Of a stretch of 32,647 nucleotides of DNA, positions 7,404-15,170 are shown piece by piece. A program made the position numbers and the translations under genes. How positions within the stretch are numbered: the first letter of the stretch is position 1; each line of letters opens with the position of its first letter. This stretch comes from Pseudolabrys sp. (lineage in GTDB: Bacteria; Pseudomonadota; Alphaproteobacteria; Rhizobiales; Xanthobacteraceae). The notes under the pieces were generated by a model. The model was not told the origin of the DNA and made no database searches. It was given only the letters and a program-made list of their open reading frames with translations. Where the stretch lies: positions 1-32,647 of the forward strand of contig JAFIGS010000026.1 in assembly GCA_017849615.1 (NCBI GenBank), written 5' to 3'.

Positions 7404-9002
7404 ATGCTTTATTTTTCGCGGTGGAAGGCGGCGGCGACTGTCCTCGTGGCGCTCGTTATCTGCCTGTTCGCCGTTCCCAATTTCTTTCCGAGCGAGGTCG
7501 TCGCCGGATGGCCGAAATGGGCGCAGCGGCATCTCGTGCTCGGCCTCGATCTGCAGGGTGGTTCGCACATCCTGCTCGAGGTCGATTCCAATGCCGTGCG
7601 GAAGGAGAAGGTCGAGACCACGCGTGACGACGTGCGCCGCGTCCTGCGCGATGCCCGCATCGGCTATACGGGCCTTGCCATCCGCGGCAACAGCGTCGAA
7701 GTCCGCATTCGCGAAGACGCCAATGCCGGGCAGGCGGCGACGAAACTGCGTGAACTGTCGGTGCCGCTCGGCGGCATTCTCGGCGGCAGCGGCCAGCGCA
7801 GCCTCGACGTTACGTCGGACGGCAATCTCGTCCGCCTGACCGTGACCGACCCGGCGATGCTCGAGCGCATCCGCCAGTCGGTCGAACAGTCGATCCAGAT
7901 CATCGAGCGCCGCGTCAACGAACTGGGCACCGTCGAGCCGCTGATCCAGCGTCAGGGCGCCGACCGCATTCTCGTGCAGGTGCCGGGTCTGCAGGATCCG
8001 GCGCGCCTCAAGGAACTGCTCGGCAAGACCGCCAAGCTCGACTTCCGCATGGTGGATTCCACCAATCAGGTCGAGCAGGCCTTGCAGGGCCGCGTGCCGC
8101 CCGAAGACGATCTTCTCTACAGCGCGTCGGCGCCGAAGACGCCGTATCTCATCGAGAAGCGCGTTCTGGTGTCGGGCGGCGAACTGACCGACGCCCAGCC
8201 CGGCTTCGACCAGCGCACCTCGGAGCCGATCGTCTCGTTCCGCTTCAACACCTCCGGCGCGCGCAAATTCGCGCAGGCGACGCAGGAAAACGTCGGCCGT
8301 CCCTTCGCCATCGTGCTCGACAACGAAGTGATCTCGGCCCCCGTAATCCGCGAGCCGATCCTCGGCGGCTCGGGCCAGATCTCCGGCTCGTTCACCGTGC
8401 AGAGCGCCAACGATCTTGCCATTCTGCTGCGCGCCGGCGCGCTGCCGGCGCCGCTGACCATCATCGAGGAACGCACCGTCGGTCCGGGTCTCGGCGCCGA
8501 CTCCATCGCCAAGGGCAAGGTGTCGTCCTATGTCGGCGCCGGTCTCGTGGTGCTGTTCATGCTGGTGACCTACGGGTTCTTCGGCCTGATCGCCAACATC
8601 GCCGTGGCCATCAACGTCGCCATGATCTTCGGCGTGCTGTCGATGCTGAACGCCACGCTGACGCTCCCCGGCATCGCCGGCATCGTGCTCACCGTCGGCA
8701 TCGCGGTGGACAGCAACGTGCTGATCTACGAGCGCATCCGCGAAGAATTGCGGGCGGGGCGTTCGGCCATCAGCGCCATCGACGCCGGCTTCTCGCGCGC
8801 GCTGGCGACAATTCTCGATTCCAACATCACGACCTTCATCGCCGCCGCCGTGCTGTTCTACATCGGCACCGGTCCGGTTCGCGGCTTCGCCGTTACATTC
8901 GGCATCGGCATCATCACGACGGTCTTCACGGCCTTTACGGTGACCCGTCTCATCGTCGCGTCGTGGGTGCGCTGGCGCCGCCCGCAGCGGCTGACGATCT
9001 GA
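7404..9002 (+). CDS. secD: Protein translocase subunit SecD
   Basis: 532-aa inner-membrane RND-family protein that, with SecF, uses the proton gradient to pull translocating proteins across the membrane. It has an N-terminal transmembrane helix, then the DLQGGSHILLEV motif, the large P1/P2 periplasmic domain (VEQSIQIIERRVNELG), and a C-terminal five-helix bundle. Hallmarks there are GLGADSIAKGKVSS and GIAVDSNVLIYERIREEL. Length and motifs are those of a complete bacterial SecD. An AGGA ribosome-binding site precedes the ATG, and secF follows after 17 nt. Confidence 0.98.
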   Translation: MLYFSRWKAAATVLVALVICLFAVPNFFPSEVVAGWPKWAQRHLVLGLDLQGGSHILLEVDSNAVRKEKVETTRDDVRRVLRDARIGYTGLAIRGNSVEVRIREDANAGQAATKLRELSVPLGGILGGSGQRSLDVTSDGNLVRLTVTDPAMLERIRQSVEQSIQIIERRVNELGTVEPLIQRQGADRILVQVPGLQDPARLKELLGKTAKLDFRMVDSTNQVEQALQGRVPPEDDLLYSASAPKTPYLIEKRVLVSGGELTDAQPGFDQRTSEPIVSFRFNTSGARKFAQATQENVGRPFAIVLDNEVISAPVIREPILGGSGQISGSFTVQSANDLAILLRAGALPAPLTIIEERTVGPGLGADSIAKGKVSSYVGAGLVVLFMLVTYGFFGLIANIAVAINVAMIFGVLSMLNATLTLPGIAGIVLTVGIAVDSNVLIYERIREELRAGRSAISAIDAGFSRALATILDSNITTFIAAAVLFYIGTGPVRGFAVTFGIGIITTVFTAFTVTRLIVASWVRWRRPQRLTI

Positions 9003-9019
9003 CAGGGGGAGAATAAACC

Positions 9020-10099
9020 ATGCGTCTTCTCCGCCTTGTGCCGGACAATACCAAATTCGACTTCATGCGGTTCCGGCACATCAGCTTTCCGCTGTCGGCG
9101 CTGCTGTCCATTCTCGCCATCGTTCTCTACTTCACGCACGGCCTGAATTTCGGCATCGACTTCCGCGGCGGCACGCTGATGGAAATCCGCCAGACCGCGG
9201 GCACCGCCGATATCGCCAAGATGCGCGAGACGATCAGCGGGCTCAATCTCGGCGAAGTGCAGCTTCAGCAGTTCGGCAGCGCCGGCGAGGTGTTGATCCG
9301 TCTCGCCCAGCAGCCCGGCGGCGAAACCGCGCAGCAGGAAGCCGTGCAGAAGGTGCGCGCCGCGCTCGGCGACCAGATCGAATACCGCCGCGTCGAGGTG
9401 GTCGGTCCGCGCGTGTCGGGCGAACTCCTGTCCTACGGCATCATCGGCCTCGGCCTCGCCATTCTCGGCATCCTCGTTTACCTGTGGTTCCGCTTCGAGT
9501 GGCAGTTCGCGCTCGGCGCCATGATCGCCAACGTGCACGATCTCGTGCTGACCATCGGCTTCATGTCGATCGCGCAGATCGACTTCGATCTGACGAGCAT
9601 CGCGGCGCTGCTGACCATTCTCGGCTATTCGCTCAACGATACCGTCGTCATCTACGACCGTATTCGCGAGATCCTGCGCCGGTACAAGAAGCTGCCGATG
9701 CCGGAAATCCTGAACGCGTCGGTCAACCAGACCTTGTCGCGCTCGGTCATTACCCACATCACCGTGACGCTCGCGCTGCTGGCGCTGCTGCTGTTCGGCG
9801 GGCAGGCGATCCACTCCTTCACGGCGACCATGATGTTCGGCGTCGTGCTGGTCGGTACCTACACCTCGATCTTCATCGCCGCGCCGATGCTGATCTATCT
9901 CGGCGTCGGCGTCGGCCGCGACTCCATCTCGGCGGAGCCGGAACCGGAGATCATCAATCCGAACGCGATCCCGGCGCGCTTCGTCGAGGACACCGGCTCC
10001 GACGAGGTCGCCGATAAGCCGGCCGCGCGTCCGGGCGCCAAGTCGTCGATCACGAATAAGCCCAAACCCGCCTCTGGCAAGCCCAAGGGCCGCCGGTAG
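9020..10099 (+). CDS. secF: Protein translocase subunit SecF
   Basis: 359-aa partner of SecD in the inner membrane. It shows FGIDFRGGTLMEI after the first transmembrane helix, a compact periplasmic domain, the conserved VVGPRVSGEL, and SLNDTVVIYDRIREILRR in the C-terminal membrane bundle. The tail after about residue 310 is hydrophilic and rich in Pro/Lys, a common alphaproteobacterial extension. A strong GGGGGAG ribosome-binding site precedes the start. The next gene starts 2 nt after its stop, so translation is probably coupled. Confidence 0.98.
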   Translation: MRLLRLVPDNTKFDFMRFRHISFPLSALLSILAIVLYFTHGLNFGIDFRGGTLMEIRQTAGTADIAKMRETISGLNLGEVQLQQFGSAGEVLIRLAQQPGGETAQQEAVQKVRAALGDQIEYRRVEVVGPRVSGELLSYGIIGLGLAILGILVYLWFRFEWQFALGAMIANVHDLVLTIGFMSIAQIDFDLTSIAALLTILGYSLNDTVVIYDRIREILRRYKKLPMPEILNASVNQTLSRSVITHITVTLALLALLLFGGQAIHSFTATMMFGVVLVGTYTSIFIAAPMLIYLGVGVGRDSISAEPEPEIINPNAIPARFVEDTGSDEVADKPAARPGAKSSITNKPKPASGKPKGRR

Positions 10100-10101
10100 C
10101 G

Positions 10102-10491
10102 ATGGCTGGCGGTTTCGGCAACGACACGCCGCATCTGCCGACGCCCGCGCCGATCGACGCCTACGGCAATGGCGGCTTCCGCTTCGGCGGCATGTCGCAT
10201 CGCGGCTCGATCATCTGCTTTCCGGACGGCATGTGGGCCTGGCCGGTGGCGTCGGTCCGTGACCTCAATGCCGACACGCTGGCACAGGCCTTCGCACGCG
10301 GCGAGGCGATCGACGTGTTCCTGATCGGCGCCGGCCGCGATCCGGCCTTCCTGCCGCCGGCGCTGCGCACGATGTTTCACGAGCTGTCCATCTCGGTCGA
10401 TGTGATGACCACGGGCGCGGCCGTGCGCACCTATAATGTGCTGCTGGCGGAGAACCGCCGCGCCGGCGCCGGGTTGATCGCGGTCGAATAG
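10102..10491 (+). CDS. Mth938-like domain protein (DUF498, NDUFAF3 homologue)
   Basis: 129-aa cytoplasmic protein of the Mth938/DUF498 fold. Recognisable elements are IDAYGNGGFRFGGMSHRGSII near residues 13-33, then DVFLIGAGRD and the C-terminal TGAAVRTYNVLLAENRRAGAGLI. The mitochondrial member NDUFAF3 is a complex I assembly factor; the bacterial role is not firmly established. It lies 2 nt behind secF and is almost certainly part of the yajC-secDF transcript, which fits a role in membrane-protein assembly. The next gene downstream is also a homologue of a complex I assembly factor. Confidence 0.9.
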   Translation: MAGGFGNDTPHLPTPAPIDAYGNGGFRFGGMSHRGSIICFPDGMWAWPVASVRDLNADTLAQAFARGEAIDVFLIGAGRDPAFLPPALRTMFHELSISVDVMTTGAAVRTYNVLLAENRRAGAGLIAVE

Positions 10492-10494
10492 TTC

Positions 10495-10614
10495 GTCGTC
10501 GCCGCGCAGGCGGGGACCCATACGCCGCAGCTTTGGCTTGGGAACAAAGTGTTCTTTGCCTGCGAGCGAAAAACTCGTGCAGGGATTATGGGTCCCCGCC
10601 TGCGCGGGGACGAC
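10495..10614. repeat. Palindromic intergenic repeat, GGGGACC type
   Basis: Inverted repeat with 28-bp arms (10495-10522 and 10587-10614) matching at 27 of 28 positions and separated by 64 nt. The arms carry the core CGCAGGCGGGGACCCATA. The loop contains a further short inverted repeat, GAAC-N5-GTTC, near 10542-10554. It is a different family from the CATTCCGG elements. It sits between two genes of the same operon direction, so transcripts crossing it would carry a large hairpin. Confidence 0.9.
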
Positions 10615-10632
10615 AGCGAAGGTGGAGACGCC

Positions 10633-11484
10633 GTGCTCGATAACGCTGCTTACTGCACCGATCTTGTCCGCGAGGCCGACCGCGACCGCTGGCTCGCGAC
10701 CTTGTTCGCGCCGCCGGACAGGCGCGCGGCGCTGGTCGCGCTCTATGCCTTCGCCATCGAGATCGGCCGCGTGCGCGACGTCGCGCGCGAGCCGATGCCC
10801 GGCGAGATCCGCCTGCAATGGTGGCGCGAGGTGCTGGAAGGCCAGCGCGAGGGCGAGGCGGCGGCGCATCCGGTCGCCTCCGCGCTCATGGCGGGCCTCA
10901 AGCGGCGCGGCATCGGACCCGAGCGGCTCACCGGCATCGTCGATGCGCACCAGTTCGATCTCTACGACGAGCCGATGGGCACGCTCGACGATCTCGACAA
11001 TTACGGCGTGATGACGGAATCGGCGCTGCTCGACGTGGCCTTCGAGATCCTGGGCGGCGGCGGGCCGAACGCCATGATGCTGATGCGCGGCGCCGGGATC
11101 GCGGCGACCGTCAGCGGCATTCTCGTCAATCTGGCGAGGCACGTTTCGCGGCGGCAGATGTTCATTCCGCTGGAGGTGCTGGAGCGCCACAAGGTCGATA
11201 TCCATGAGGTCTATGCCGGCAGGACCACCGATGAGCTCAAGAGCGCGCTCGCCGAACTGCGCCGCCATGCCCGGCGGCAGATGATCGCGGCGCGCGGCGA
11301 AAGCGGGCAGGTGCCGCTGGCGCTATTGCCGGCGCTGCTGCCGCTGGCGCTGATCGGCCCGACGCTCAAGCCGATGGACCGGCGCGGCTACGAGCCGTTC
11401 GATGTCGCGCCGCTGTCGCGGCTCCGGCGGCAGTGGCTGATCTGGCGCGCGTCAAGGAAGCCGGAGCGGATTTTCGAGGGCTGA
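10633..11484 (+). CDS. Squalene/phytoene synthase-like protein (NDUFAF6-type pseudoenzyme)
   Basis: 283-aa protein with the trans-isoprenyl diphosphate synthase fold, from the GTG at 10633 behind a GGTGGAGA ribosome-binding site; an upstream in-frame extension would run through the repeat and is unlikely. Fold markers are the helix LVALYAFAIEIGRVRD (36-49), LQWWREVLEG, TESALLDVAFEILG and FIPLEVLERH. The two Asp-rich magnesium motifs of active enzymes are degraded: the first region reads AIEIGRVRD instead of a DDxxD-type motif, and the second reads NLARHVSRRQ (166-175) instead of the usual NxxRDxxED. This agrees with the NDUFAF6 branch, a mitochondrial complex I assembly factor without known catalysis. 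I therefore do not predict terpenoid synthesis. Confidence 0.87.
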   Translation: MLDNAAYCTDLVREADRDRWLATLFAPPDRRAALVALYAFAIEIGRVRDVAREPMPGEIRLQWWREVLEGQREGEAAAHPVASALMAGLKRRGIGPERLTGIVDAHQFDLYDEPMGTLDDLDNYGVMTESALLDVAFEILGGGGPNAMMLMRGAGIAATVSGILVNLARHVSRRQMFIPLEVLERHKVDIHEVYAGRTTDELKSALAELRRHARRQMIAARGESGQVPLALLPALLPLALIGPTLKPMDRRGYEPFDVAPLSRLRRQWLIWRASRKPERIFEG

Positions 11485-11507
11485 CGAGTCTGTCGCCGCG
11501 ACGACAA

Positions 11508-11584
11508 CTCCGCTCATTCCCGCGCAAGCGGGAATCCAGAAAGCCGACGTACTGGGTCCCCGCTTGCGCGGGGACGAGCGGGAG
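11508..11584. repeat. Hybrid palindromic repeat
   Basis: Inverted repeat between the 3' ends of two convergent genes. The left arm carries a CATTCCCGCGCAAGCGGGAAT-type palindrome, the right arm a GTCCCCGCTTGCGCGGGGAC palindrome. They pair with each other mainly through G-T compatible differences, so the RNA hairpin stays stable while the DNA arms differ. The right arm resembles the GGGGACC element at 10495-10614. It could act as a shared 3'-end structure. Confidence 0.8.
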
Positions 11585-11604
11585 TCAGATTAACCGCCTC
11601 GAGG

Positions 11605-13029
11605 TCACTCCGCCGCGTCGGCCTTCTCGCCGCCCATCCAGGTCGCCAGATCGGCCAGCGCCCGCGCGCTGAGCGCGCCCTTGCGCGCGACGTTCTTGGC
11701 CGAGCCGCGGCCGTATTTGCGGCCGCTCTTGTCGTACTCGACCGCTTCGGTGATCGGCGGGAACAGGCCGAAATTGATATTCATCGGCTGGAAGGATGAC
11801 GCGCCGGCGTCGATGGTCTCGATGTGGCCGCCGGTGATGTGCGCCAGCAGGGCGCCATGCGCGGTGGTCGGCGGCGCGGGCGTGAGTGTTTCGCCGCGGC
11901 GCTCGGCGGCGGCAAAGCGCGCCGCCATCAGCCCGACCGAAGCGCTTTCGACATAACCCTCGCAGCCGGTGATCTGGCCGGCGAAGCGCCAGGCCGGATT
12001 GGCCTTGAGCCGCAGCGTCTCGTCGAGCAGCTTCGGTGAATTGAGGAAGGTGTTGCGGTGCAGGCCGCCGAGGCGCGCAAACTCGGCATTCTCGAGGCCC
12101 GGAATGGTGCGGAAAATGCGCACCTGCTCGCCATGCTTCAGCTTGGTCTGGAAGCCGACCATGTTGAACAGGGTGCCGAGCTTGTTGTCCTGGCGAAGCT
12201 GCACGACGGCGTAGGACTTCACATCGGGCGAGCGCGGATTGGTGAGGCCCATCGGCTTCATCGGGCCATGGCGCAAGGTCTCTGGCCCGCGCTCGGCCAT
12301 CACTTCGATCGGCAGGCAACCGTTGAAGTAGGGCGTGCTCGCTTCCCATTCCTTGAACGACGTTTTGTCGCCGGTCATCAGCGCGTCGATGAAGGCGTAA
12401 TACTGCTCGCGGTTCATCGGGCAATTGATGTAGTCGGCGCCGGAGCCGCCGGGGCCGGCCTTGTCGTAGCGGGACTGGAACCAGGCGGTTTCCATGTCGA
12501 TGGAGTCGCGGTGCACGATCGGCGCGATGGCGTCGAAGAAGGCGAGCTGGGTCTCGCCGGTCTTCTGCGCCACTGCGGCGGCGAGATCGGGCGAGGTCAG
12601 CGGACCGGTGGCGATGATGACGCTGTCCCACTCGGCGGGCGGCACGGTGACTTCGCCGCGCTCGAGGGTGATCAGCGGCTCGACCTTGAGCGCGGCGCTG
12701 ACCGCGTCCGAGAAACCGTCGCGATCGACCGCGAGCGCGCCGCCGGCGGGAACCTGATTGGCATCGGCCGCGCGCATGATCAGCGAGCCGAGGCGGCGCA
12801 TTTCCTCATGCAGCAGGCCGACCGCATTGGCGGCGGCGTCATCGGACCGGAAGGAGTTGGAACAGACGAGTTCCGCATAGCCGTCGGTTTTATGCGCCGC
12901 GGTCTCGCGAAGGGGACGCATTTCGTGCAGGATTACCGGCACGCCGGCCTTGGCGAGTTGCCAGGCGGCTTCGGAACCGGCGAGGCCGCCGCCGATGATG
13001 TGGATGGGTGCGAATTTTGCCGTGGTCAT
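11605..13029 (-). CDS. trmFO: Folate-dependent tRNA(uracil-54-C5)-methyltransferase TrmFO
   Basis: FAD enzyme that makes ribothymidine at position 54 of the tRNA T-loop using methylenetetrahydrofolate; 474 aa, cytoplasmic. The N-terminal FAD-binding motif [12 protein letters not shown] is followed by [17 protein letters not shown] with a conserved Cys, and [12 protein letters not shown] with the second conserved Cys. The family signatures [12 protein letters not shown] and [11 protein letters not shown] are also present. The start at 13029 gives [15 protein letters not shown]; a longer in-frame form from 13065 would overlap the divergent gene. No ribosome-binding site is visible, but a TAATGA box sits 7 nt before the ATG, so the mRNA may be leaderless. 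Confidence 0.96.
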   Translation of the reverse strand: MTTAKFAPIHIIGGGLAGSEAAWQLAKAGVPVILHEMRPLRETAAHKTDGYAELVCSNSFRSDDAAANAVGLLHEEMRRLGSLIMRAADANQVPAGGALAVDRDGFSDAVSAALKVEPLITLERGEVTVPPAEWDSVIIATGPLTSPDLAAAVAQKTGETQLAFFDAIAPIVHRDSIDMETAWFQSRYDKAGPGGSGADYINCPMNREQYYAFIDALMTGDKTSFKEWEASTPYFNGCLPIEVMAERGPETLRHGPMKPMGLTNPRSPDVKSYAVVQLRQDNKLGTLFNMVGFQTKLKHGEQVRIFRTIPGLENAEFARLGGLHRNTFLNSPKLLDETLRLKANPAWRFAGQITGCEGYVESASVGLMAARFAAAERRGETLTPAPPTTAHGALLAHITGGHIETIDAGASSFQPMNINFGLFPPITEAVEYDKSGRKYGRGSAKNVARKGALSARALADLATWMGGEKADAAE

Positions 13030-13064
13030 GCGGTGATCATTAGGCGGTGCGGGCCGGAGCGGCA

Positions 13065-13703
13065 ATGGGTGAGAACTGGGCGATGGGATGGTGTCGAGAG
13101 GCGGTGCTGGCCGTCGTGGTGGTGCCGCTGATCCTGGCCGCGCCGGCGCTGGCCGACCGCGCGGCGGTCGAGCAGGCGGCCTATAGCGGCCTGTCGCTGG
13201 CGGCGCCGAGCGCCTCGTTCATGACGGTGTGTCATGGTTTCGGCTGCCAGTACCGGGTGGAGCTGGGCCTGACCCCGGCCGATCACGCGACCTTGCGGCG
13301 GCTGATGGCGGCGGGCAAGGGCTCGGCGGCGAACGAGCGCAAGGCTGTAGCCACCGTCGGCGCCTGGTTTGACAAGCGCATCGCGCCGCTGGCCGGCACC
13401 ACCGGTCACGTTGCACGCGCCAATCGCGACTACATGTTTGACAAGGGCCAGTTCGACTGCATCGACACCAGCCGCAACCTGACGAGCCTGTTGCTGGTGC
13501 TGGATGAGATGGGGCTACTCAAGTTTCATGGCGTCGCCGAGCCGGAGGCGCGGGGCCACATCATCGATTTCACCGCCCCCCATGCCACCGCGGTGCTTGT
13601 GGAGAGCGGCAGCGGCGAGAAGTGGTCCGTAGATGCCTGGACCCGGCCTTACGGGCAGGCGCCCGAAATTATGCCGCTGGCGCGCTGGTTCAGCCTCAAC
13701 TGA
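13065..13703 (+). CDS. Secreted protein with transglutaminase-like Cys-His-Asp pattern
   Basis: 212-aa hypothetical protein with a signal peptide (hydrophobic 14-26, cleavage likely after ALA at 30). I do not recognise a named family. The mature part has [17 protein letters not shown], a Cys (C132) at the start of a hydrophobic helix, then PHATAVLVE (H173) and KWSVDAW (D190). Order, spacing and surroundings resemble the Cys-His-Asp triad of transglutaminase/papain-like folds. If correct, it would be a periplasmic cysteine peptidase or cross-linking enzyme. C56 and C61 could form a disulfide. The ATG at 13065 follows a GGAG site at good distance; a GTG at 13047 is an alternative. It is divergent from trmFO by 35 nt and ends at a bidirectional terminator. 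Confidence 0.82.
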   Translation: MGENWAMGWCREAVLAVVVVPLILAAPALADRAAVEQAAYSGLSLAAPSASFMTVCHGFGCQYRVELGLTPADHATLRRLMAAGKGSAANERKAVATVGAWFDKRIAPLAGTTGHVARANRDYMFDKGQFDCIDTSRNLTSLLLVLDEMGLLKFHGVAEPEARGHIIDFTAPHATAVLVESGSGEKWSVDAWTRPYGQAPEIMPLARWFSLN

Positions 13704-13718
13704 TCCGACCGGGAATCA

Positions 13719-13744
13719 AAACGCCCGCAGAACTGCGGGCGTTT
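13719..13744. terminator. Bidirectional intrinsic terminator
   Basis: Perfect inverted repeat AAACGCCCGCAG / CTGCGGGCGTTT around 2 nt, so an 11-bp stem with a GAAC loop in practice. It is flanked by A's on the left and T's on the right. It serves the transglutaminase-like gene (ends 13703, plus) and the DUF1127 gene (ends 13770, minus). Confidence 0.85.
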
Positions 13745-13769
13745 CAGGCTGGCAGGACGCCCGGCACGC

Positions 13770-13925
13770 TTAGCGGGCCTGAGCGGCGGTCCAAGCGGCG
13801 CGCTCGATTTCCGAGCGGTTCAGGCCGATATCGGCCAGTTCGCGATCGTCCAGACGGGACAATTCGCTGACGCTGCGGCTGTAACGCTTCCATTCCTGGA
13901 TGAAGCGGACGAGGGAGGCAAACAT
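13770..13925 (-). CDS. DUF1127 small protein
   Basis: 51-aa basic protein beginning MFASLVRFIQEWKRY. It carries the DUF1127 (YjiS-like) core LSRLDDRELADIGLNRSEIERAAW at about 22-45. Members in alphaproteobacteria are small Arg-rich proteins, some reported to bind RNA or to affect phosphate and carbon metabolism and stress responses. The start at 13925 is the family's usual one. The in-frame upstream extension to 14012 would begin inside a -10-like TAATAT box (14011-14016, minus), which more likely marks the promoter and gives a leader of about 80 nt. Confidence 0.9.
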   Translation of the reverse strand: MFASLVRFIQEWKRYSRSVSELSRLDDRELADIGLNRSEIERAAWTAAQAR

Positions 13926-14382
13926 GGGATTTCTCTTTTCAGGTCGCTGTTCGAATTTGTGCTCGACCGGATCCCCGATCGATCTGCGCAGAACATACTC
14001 AGCCCTGCTCATATTAAAAGCGCTTATGTTGCGATGCAGCTAAGCGAAAATGCATATCTTAAGTAGCTGATAAAGAATGATAAAATCGAATTTGTCGTAA
14101 AGATTGCGCTTTGGGCAGCGCACGGCGCTGCCTTTTCGTTGTGCAAGTGCGAAGGACTCGCGAGAAAGCGGCCAGAAATTGGCGGTTTCGCTTCGACCGG
14201 AGAGGTATTGGAGCGAATCGGGGGCTAAAGATTGCTTTGTCACAAAATTGACCTATGCGTTAAGCGCATATGAAGATTTTGCGACCGGCTGCCGGGCCGA
14301 TCGGACGCCCGCAGGTTGGTGGCGCGGTATCCTGCGGCCCCGCCGCCGTGTAAATCTTGCGCGGCCCGCCGAGGATATCGCC
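13926..14382. other. A/T-rich intergenic region with an orphan terminator
   Basis: 457 nt without a convincing gene. The part around 14010-14110 is markedly A/T-richer than the rest of the window and contains possible -10 boxes on both strands (TAATAT minus at 14011-14016; TAAAAT plus at 14081-14086). A plus-strand terminator-like hairpin follows at 14114-14136. The rest, up to the ModA-like gene, shows no recognisable feature except a GAGG ribosome-binding site near 14371. Confidence 0.6.
14114..14136 (+). terminator. Orphan intrinsic terminator
   Basis: Perfect 8-bp stem GGCAGCGC / GCGCTGCC with a 3-nt ACG loop, followed directly by TTTT. The T-tract orientation means a transcript running left to right. 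The nearest plus-strand gene upstream ends at 13703 and has its own terminator, so this one may end an unannotated small RNA. Confidence 0.6.
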
Positions 14383-15153
14383 ATGCCGCCCATCTTTCTC
14401 TCTGCGCCGCTCATCGCTGCGGCCTTGTGGATCGCCGCGACGCCGTCCGCCGCGGCCGCGGAACTGAAAGTTCTCTCGGCCGGCGCCTTCAAGGCGGTCG
14501 TGCTAGCGCTGGCGCCGGAGTTCGAGAAAGCGACCGGCCACAAGCTCGTCATCGACAACGACACCGCGGGCGGCCTCAAGAAACGCATCGACGGCGGCGA
14601 GGCTTTCGACGTTGCCATTATCACGCCGGCGATCGTCGATGAACTCATCGCCAGCGGTTCGGTGGCGAGCGGCAGCGGTGTCAATATCGCGACCGTCGGC
14701 GTCGGTATCGTCGTGAAGGAGGGCGCGGCCAGGCCGGACGTCTCGACCGTCGAAGCCTTCAAGCAGGCGCTGCTGGCGGCCAAAAGCGTCGCCTATATCG
14801 ATCCGGCCAGCGGCGGCTCGAGCGGCATCTACATCGACAAGCTGCTCGAGCGTCTCGGCATTGCCAGCGAGGTCCGCGCCAAGGCGAAGCTGAAGCAGGG
14901 CGGCTATGTCGCCGAACTGATCGTCAGTGGCGAGGCCGAGCTCGGCCTGCACCAGATCAGCGAAATCGTGCCTGTGAAGGGCGCGGTGCTCGTCGGCCCG
15001 CTGCCGAAGGAAATCCAGAACACGACGACTTATGCGGCCGGTGTCGGCGCACGCTCGGCCAACAAGGATGCCGCGCTGCAGTTGATCAAGGCATTCACCG
15101 GCGAGCCCGCCGCCGCCGTGTTGCGCGCCAAGGGCATGGATCCGGTCCTTTAG
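14383..15153 (+). CDS. ModA-like periplasmic substrate-binding protein
   Basis: 256-aa exported binding protein. A signal peptide (ends near SAAAA at about 24) precedes the typical start LKVLSAGAFKAVVLALAPEFEKATGH, and the fold continues with DNDTAGGLKKRIDGGEAFDVAIIT and GGSSGIYIDKLLERLGI. It belongs to the molybdate-binding-protein-like group, which also includes binders of other small anions or acids. No ABC permease or ATPase is adjacent; the gene is followed by an MFS transporter 17 nt downstream. The substrate is therefore open, and I give no mod symbol. The ATG at 14383 has GAGG 8 nt upstream and starts a proper signal peptide. Confidence 0.88.
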   Translation: MPPIFLSAPLIAAALWIAATPSAAAAELKVLSAGAFKAVVLALAPEFEKATGHKLVIDNDTAGGLKKRIDGGEAFDVAIITPAIVDELIASGSVASGSGVNIATVGVGIVVKEGAARPDVSTVEAFKQALLAAKSVAYIDPASGGSSGIYIDKLLERLGIASEVRAKAKLKQGGYVAELIVSGEAELGLHQISEIVPVKGAVLVGPLPKEIQNTTTYAAGVGARSANKDAALQLIKAFTGEPAAAVLRAKGMDPVL

Positions 15154-15170
15154 AGGCGCGCATTTTGACC

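Noticed and set aside
14040-14243. Minus-strand 67-codon open frame in the A/T-rich gap
   Set aside because: No ribosome-binding site or recognisable sequence; it spans the terminator hairpin on the other strand.
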